From NCBI GenBank assembly GCA_964475685.1, contig CAYYXP010000188.1, positions 1 through 5,567 on the forward strand: a stretch of DNA of 5,567 bases. The letters run 5' to 3'. The position numbers and the translations under genes are program-made. Position 1 is the stretch's first letter; each line of letters begins with the position of its first letter. The notes beneath the pieces were generated by a model, which ran no database searches, had not been told where the DNA came from, and saw only the letters and a list, made by a program, of their open reading frames with translations. The DNA is from CAVVWJ01 sp964475685 (GTDB lineage Bacteria > Gemmatimonadota > Gemmatimonadetes > Gemmatimonadales > GWC2-71-9). Below are positions 1 to 5,567 of this stretch, one piece after another.

Positions 1-56
1 TGACGCCGCGTGTTTCAATCTGACCGACCGGTGCAAGGCACACCCGGTCTCGCCGT

Positions 57-62
57 CATAAT
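57..62 (+). promoter_or_regulatory. Possible -10 element for a leaderless PAS transcript
   Basis: The hexamer CATAAT matches the sigma-70 -10 consensus at five of six positions, which stands out in this GC-rich sequence. A transcript starting 7-8 bases downstream would begin at about the ATG at 70, which is in frame with the PAS gene. No Shine-Dalgarno sequence is visible before the ATG at 61 or the ATG at 70, so a leaderless mRNA is conceivable. No good -35 box is seen; GTGCAA at 31-36 matches only three of six and is 20 bases away. This is weak evidence. Confidence 0.2.
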
Positions 63-609
63 GTGCGACATGCGAGACCAACACCGCCCCAAACAGGAAC
101 TGATCAACGAGGTGGCCGCGCTGCGGAAGCAGGTGGCCGACCTCAAGGAGGCCATGATGGCCCGCCGCCGCGTGGAGGACGCGCTCCGCGCCGGCGAAGA
201 ACAGATGCGTGCGCTGGCCGACGGCGCGGCGGTCGGTCTCTGCCTGTTCAGCGCCACCGGCACGCCCGTCGCCGCCAACCGCCCCTTCGCCCGGCTGCTG
301 GGATACGACTCGCCCGCCGAGCTGCTGCGCGTCGCCGGCTCGCTCGGCGTCTTCACCAGCTACGATGAACAATCACGGGTGTTCGCGCTGGTCGAGCGGG
401 GAGAGGAACGGGTGGGCGGTGCGATGTTCCGCCGGAAGGATGGAGTCCGGCAGGCGTACAACGTGATCGGCGGGAATTGCGGAGACCAGGGGGCGGTGGT
501 GCTCGCCGTGCTGGAGCCCCAGTCCCAGTCCCAGACCCAGGCCTGGCGCACGCCTCCGCTGGCCGTGCTCAGCGTCGCCTGGTCGTTGTTGGCATACTCT
601 GCCTGGTAG
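61..609 (+). CDS. Orphan PAS-domain protein, no output domain
   Basis: A 182-residue protein. Residues about 10-52 are a charged, heptad-like helix (coiled coil) of the kind that precedes PAS domains in bacterial sensor kinases. Residues about 46-152 read as a PAS/S-box domain: the NRPFARLLGYDSPAEL stretch at 73-88 is the typical N-terminal S-box motif, and FRRKDGVR at 123-130 is the typical C-terminal strand pair. PAS domains sense small ligands, redox state or light, or mediate dimerisation; the ligand here cannot be told. After the domain comes a Gln/Ser/Thr tail (154-160) from a DNA hexamer repeat, then about 20 mostly hydrophobic residues and a TAG stop. No histidine kinase, GGDEF, EAL or HTH domain follows in any frame, so it is either a stand-alone PAS protein or the remnant of a larger sensor. 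No transmembrane segment or signal peptide is clear. The start is uncertain: GTG at 10, ATG at 61 and ATG at 70 share the frame, and none has an obvious ribosome-binding site. It converges on the protease gene. Confidence 0.75.
   Translation: MCDMRDQHRPKQELINEVAALRKQVADLKEAMMARRRVEDALRAGEEQMRALADGAAVGLCLFSATGTPVAANRPFARLLGYDSPAELLRVAGSLGVFTSYDEQSRVFALVERGEERVGGAMFRRKDGVRQAYNVIGGNCGDQGAVVLAVLEPQSQSQTQAWRTPPLAVLSVAWSLLAYSAW
518..541 (+). repeat. Four tandem CCCAGN hexamers in the PAS gene
   Basis: Four consecutive six-base units read CCCAGT, CCCAGT, CCCAGA and CCCAGG. They encode the alternating Gln-Ser-Gln-Ser-Gln-Thr-Gln run just after the PAS domain. Gain or loss of one unit adds or removes two residues without changing frame. 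The last unit overlaps a perfect 10-base palindrome, CCAGGCCTGG, at 537-546. Confidence 0.75.
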
Positions 610-631
610 GTCCGGCCCTCGACCGTCCCCC

Positions 632-643
632 GCCGGTTTCCGG

Positions 644-644
<1 letters not shown>
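632..644. terminator. Small GC hairpin between convergent genes
   Basis: GCCGG-TTT-CCGGC is a perfect 5-bp stem with a 3-base loop. It lies in the 34-base gap between the PAS stop (607-609) and the protease stop (644-646 on the minus strand), and its last base overlaps the protease stop codon. The position suits a shared terminator, but the stem is short and no T-tract follows on either strand, so intrinsic termination is doubtful. Confidence 0.2.
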
Positions 645-2143
<1,499 letters not shown>

Positions 2144-2151
2144 GTAACGCG

Positions 2152-2158
2152 CTCCCTT
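2152..2158 (-). promoter_or_regulatory. Ribosome-binding site deciding the protease start
   Basis: The minus strand reads AAGGGAG, 8 bases before the ATG at 2143. This is a good match to the Shine-Dalgarno consensus at ideal spacing and favours that start over the in-frame ATG at 2173. If translation began at 2173, the same bases would be coding (Lys-Gly-Ala). Confidence 0.65.
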
Positions 2159-2257
2159 GAGTGTGATGCCCATTCCCGGGGCAACCGGCCCGGACACGTC
2201 ATGGGATGCCTGGGCGACGGGGAGCGTCGCGCGCCGGCGGGCACCCGAAACCGAGGC

Positions 2258-2286
2258 TTGCACCCGTCCCGTAGTCAGGTGATGAT
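2258..2286 (+). promoter_or_regulatory. Candidate promoter for the M1 peptidase gene
   Basis: TTGCAC (2258-2263) and GATGAT (2281-2286) are separated by exactly 17 bases. They match the sigma-70 -35 and -10 consensus at three and four of six positions. Transcription would begin near 2293, giving a leader of about 46 bases before the ATG at 2339. The match is modest, and the sigma-factor preferences of this organism are unknown. Confidence 0.25.
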
Positions 2287-2293
2287 CCCGGCC

Positions 2294-2309
2294 GGGCGAA
2301 TTGCCGCCC
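2294..2309. repeat. Short inverted repeat in the M1 leader
   Basis: GGGCG (2294-2298) and CGCCC (2305-2309) form a perfect 5-bp inverted repeat around a 6-base spacer, AATTGC. It sits just after the candidate -10 box, at the predicted transcript 5' end. It could be a 5' stem-loop or a small operator, but an arm of this length is also expected by chance in GC-rich DNA. Confidence 0.25.
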
Positions 2310-2328
2310 TTCGACCGAATGACCGATT

Positions 2329-2332
2329 GGAG
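2329..2332 (+). promoter_or_regulatory. Ribosome-binding site of the M1 peptidase
   Basis: GGAG ends 6 bases before the ATG at 2339. That start places the lipobox cysteine at residue 24, as expected for a lipoprotein signal peptide. The in-frame ATG at 2282 would put the cysteine at residue 43 and is less likely. Confidence 0.6.
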
Positions 2333-2338
2333 ACCCGG

Positions 2339-4333
2339 ATGGACCGAGTGGTAGCCGCCCCCCGGAAGGCCCTCCTGCGCTTCCTCGCCCTCTCCCTTCT
2401 CTCCGCCTGCAGCACCGGCCGGACGGCTCCGCCGTCCCCCGCTCCGGCCGAGCCGGTCGGAGGAACCGCCACGCGCATGAGGGCGATGACGGTGCCGGTC
2501 TTCGAGGGGTTCGAGCTGGCCGTCTCGAAGGGGACGCGGAGCCGTACCGGGGCGCCGGGACCAAAGTATTGGCAGCAATGGTCGGAGTACAAGCTCGAGG
2601 CCGAGCTCAACCCTCTCTCCAAGCGGCTCACCGGACACGGGACCATCAAGTACCACAATCGCTCCCCGGACACGCTCGGCACAGTCTACCTGCACCTCCT
2701 CCACAACATCTTCGCCCCCGGCGCTCGGCACAACACCTACATCCCGTGGGCGGTCGAGGGCGTGGATCTGGCCAAGGTGGCGGCGCAAGGCACCACCCTC
2801 GCCGCCGCCGAGGGTGATGCCCCCGGCTACGACGTGAACGGTACTGTCATGCGGATGCGGCTGCCGAAGCCGATCCCACCGGGCGGTTCGGCGGATCTCG
2901 AGTTCAACTGGAGACTCAGGGTCCCGCCCGACGGCGCGCCTCGAGGCGGCCAGGACGGCGAGGTCTACTTCCTCAGCTACTGGTATCCCCAGATGGCGGT
3001 GTACGACGACATCAACGGCTGGCAGATCGACCAATACCTGGGCAACGCCGAGTTCTACATGGGATACGGCGACTACGACGTGTCGCTCACGGTGCCCGCC
3101 GGGTGGCTCGTGACCGGGACCGGCTCGCTCGAGAACCCCGCGGACGTCCTGAGCGCGCAGACCCGGGCCCGCCTCGACTCGGCCTCGAGCGCCGCAAGTG
3201 TCGTCCACGTCGTCCGGGAGAGCGACCGGGAGGCGGGCAGGTCCACCGCCGCCGGGAAGGACGGCAAGCTCGTCTGGCGTTTCACCGCCAGGAACGTCCG
3301 CGATTTTGCCTGGGGCACGTCGTCGAGATACCTCTGGGACGCCACCAGCGCCGCCGTCGGCGACACGGACAGAGACGGCCACCCCGACACCTCGGCGGTC
3401 TATTCGTTCTATCGCCCGGAGCAGCGGATCAGCCACTGGGACGAGGTGGCGCGCTACGGCCGGCATGCGATCGAGTTCTTCTCCAGGTACCTCTGGCCCT
3501 ACCCCTGGCCCCACATGTCCATGGTGGACGGTCCCGGCTCCTGCGGCGGGATGGAATACCCCATGATGACCTGCATCGGCCTGGGGGCGGACACCCTGGA
3601 CATGTACGAGACGGTGGGCCACGAGATCGGCCACATGTGGTTCCCGATGATGGTCGGCTCCGACGAGAAGCGGTTCGCCTGGATGGACGAGGGATTCACC
3701 CAGTTCGACCAGTCCCAGGGCATGGCCGACTTCTTCAAGGGATTCGATGACGAGGCGCGCAATCGGAAGGAGTACCTCGGCATGGCGGAAGAAGGCGGAG
3801 AAGTCGAACTCCTCCGCCACGGCGACCGGTACCCGAACTACTACGCCTACGGGGTGGCGACCTACTACAAGCCCGCCGCGTCGCTCGTCGCGCTGAGAGG
3901 CGTGCTGGGCCAGGAGACCTTCCACAAGGCCTTCACCGAGTACGGCCGCCGGTGGCTCTACAAGCACCCCTCGCCCTGGGATTTCTTCGCCACCATGGAG
4001 GACGTGTCGGGGCAGGATCTCTCCTGGTTCTGGCGGACCTGGTTCTTCGAGACGTGGAAGCTGGACCAGGCGATTGACACCGTCACCACGGTGGGAGATT
4101 CGGTCGAAGTCTCCATTTCCAACCGGGGCAAGGCGCCCATGCCGGCCATCGTTGTGGCGACCCGGGAAGGGGGTGCCGCCGATACGGTGACGGTGCCGGT
4201 CGAGGTCTGGCTGGGAGGGGCCAGGCGCGCGACGGTGCGGGTGGCGCGCGAGCCGGCCATCAAGGCTATCGAGGTCGATCCAGGCAACGATTTCCCCGAC
4301 ATCGACCGGGGGAACCAGAAATGGCCGAGGTAG
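2339..4333 (+). CDS. M1-family zinc metallopeptidase lipoprotein
   Basis: A complete 664-residue protein. Residues 1-24 are a lipoprotein signal peptide: Arg/Lys n-region, hydrophobic core, lipobox Leu-Ser-Ala-Cys with Cys24 as the lipidation site. Ser follows the Cys rather than Asp, which by E. coli rules suggests outer-membrane sorting. A Pro/Ala/Gly-rich linker leads to an M1-type N-terminal beta domain (about 78-260). The catalytic domain carries the zinc motif HEIGH (His428, Glu429, His432) and the third ligand Glu451 exactly 18 residues later (WMDEGF), so the HEXXH-X18-E pattern is intact. GGMEYP (403-408) replaces the classical GAMEN substrate motif. Tyr509 in TYYKPA aligns with the catalytic Tyr of PepN-type enzymes. 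A beta domain (about 576-648) ends the protein, and the long helical C-terminal domain of PepN is absent. The likely role is aminopeptidase-type cleavage of peptides outside the cytoplasm; the substrate is unknown. A DxDxDGxxD loop lies at 342-350. The gene diverges from the protease and is followed 39 bases later by otsA. Confidence 0.94.
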   Translation: MDRVVAAPRKALLRFLALSLLSACSTGRTAPPSPAPAEPVGGTATRMRAMTVPVFEGFELAVSKGTRSRTGAPGPKYWQQWSEYKLEAELNPLSKRLTGHGTIKYHNRSPDTLGTVYLHLLHNIFAPGARHNTYIPWAVEGVDLAKVAAQGTTLAAAEGDAPGYDVNGTVMRMRLPKPIPPGGSADLEFNWRLRVPPDGAPRGGQDGEVYFLSYWYPQMAVYDDINGWQIDQYLGNAEFYMGYGDYDVSLTVPAGWLVTGTGSLENPADVLSAQTRARLDSASSAASVVHVVRESDREAGRSTAAGKDGKLVWRFTARNVRDFAWGTSSRYLWDATSAAVGDTDRDGHPDTSAVYSFYRPEQRISHWDEVARYGRHAIEFFSRYLWPYPWPHMSMVDGPGSCGGMEYPMMTCIGLGADTLDMYETVGHEIGHMWFPMMVGSDEKRFAWMDEGFTQFDQSQGMADFFKGFDDEARNRKEYLGMAEEGGEVELLRHGDRYPNYYAYGVATYYKPAASLVALRGVLGQETFHKAFTEYGRRWLYKHPSPWDFFATMEDVSGQDLSWFWRTWFFETWKLDQAIDTVTTVGDSVEVSISNRGKAPMPAIVVATREGGAADTVTVPVEVWLGGARRATVRVAREPAIKAIEVDPGNDFPDIDRGNQKWPR

Positions 4334-4360
4334 GGTAACCCTCATCCCAAGCGGCCGTTC

Positions 4361-4366
4361 GAGGGG
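4361..4366 (+). promoter_or_regulatory. Ribosome-binding site of otsA
   Basis: GAGGGG lies 6-8 bases upstream of the ATG at 4373, depending on which purines pair. It is 12 or more bases from the alternative ATG at 4379, so spacing favours 4373. Confidence 0.5.
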
Positions 4367-4372
4367 TACCTT

Positions 4373-5567
<1,195 letters not shown>

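Larger units (their letters stand above)
2144..2338. promoter_or_regulatory. Divergent intergenic region, protease/M1 peptidase
   Basis: These 195 bases separate two genes transcribed away from each other, so both promoters should lie here unless the transcripts start inside the opposite gene. I see ribosome-binding sites at both ends and one candidate sigma-70-like promoter on the plus strand. No convincing promoter for the protease is visible on the minus strand; I looked for sigma-70 and sigma-E-like pairs. No RNA gene or riboswitch is recognisable. A frame open through this region on the plus strand continues antisense into the protease gene and is not coding. Confidence 0.7.

Noticed and set aside
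2144..2280. Search for a sigma-E or heat-shock type promoter upstream of the protease on the minus strand.
   Set aside because: No pair of hexamers at suitable spacing resembling known -35/-10 elements was found, and no CIRCE-like inverted repeat is present.
2282..2284. In-frame ATG considered as an earlier start for the M1 peptidase.
   Set aside because: It would place the lipobox cysteine at residue 43 with a long polar lead and has no well-matched ribosome-binding site; 2339 fits better on both counts.
4333..4341. GGGTAACCC odd palindrome just after the M1 stop, considered as a terminator or operator.
   Set aside because: The arms are only four bases with one central base and no T-tract follows, so it is within chance expectation.

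Overview
The window is high-GC bacterial chromosome with four protein genes. It looks like a Gram-negative-type (diderm) bacterium, because one product carries a lipoprotein signal peptide and another is a periplasmic HtrA protease. The particular M1 peptidase subtype and the overall sequence flavour resemble Gemmatimonadota. That assignment comes from general familiarity and has not been tested by a search. I see no mobile element, tRNA, rRNA or CRISPR array.

Layout: (i) 61-609 (+) encodes a small orphan PAS-domain protein with a coiled-coil N-terminus and no output domain. (ii) 644-2143 (-) encodes a complete Do/DegQ-type serine protease with an intact His-Asp-Ser triad and two PDZ domains; it converges on the PAS gene, with only 34 bases between the stop codons. 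(iii) 2144-2338 is a 195-bp divergent intergenic region that must hold the promoters of both flanking genes. (iv) 2339-4333 (+) encodes a complete M1-family metallopeptidase lipoprotein with all zinc ligands visible. (v) 4373-5567 (+) is the first 398 codons of a trehalose-6-phosphate synthase (OtsA, GT20), cut by the window end, 39 bases after the peptidase gene and possibly co-transcribed with it.

Functionally, the protease and the M1 peptidase both act outside the cytoplasm, one as an unfolded-protein endopeptidase and the other as a probable aminopeptidase. An envelope protein-turnover theme is therefore plausible. OtsA adds a cytoplasmic compatible-solute step. A joint stress role is inference from gene order only.

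Reading caution: the protease, peptidase and otsA genes share one codon register. This creates very long stop-free antisense frames, including one of about 4.76 kb on the minus strand and an extension of the M1 frame back to 1034. These are artefacts, and the true starts were set from ribosome-binding sites and signal peptides. I did not find a convincing novel system. The findings are modest: an orphan PAS protein with a repeat-derived tail, a calcium-loop-like motif in the M1 peptidase, and a start-site/signal-peptide conflict in the protease.
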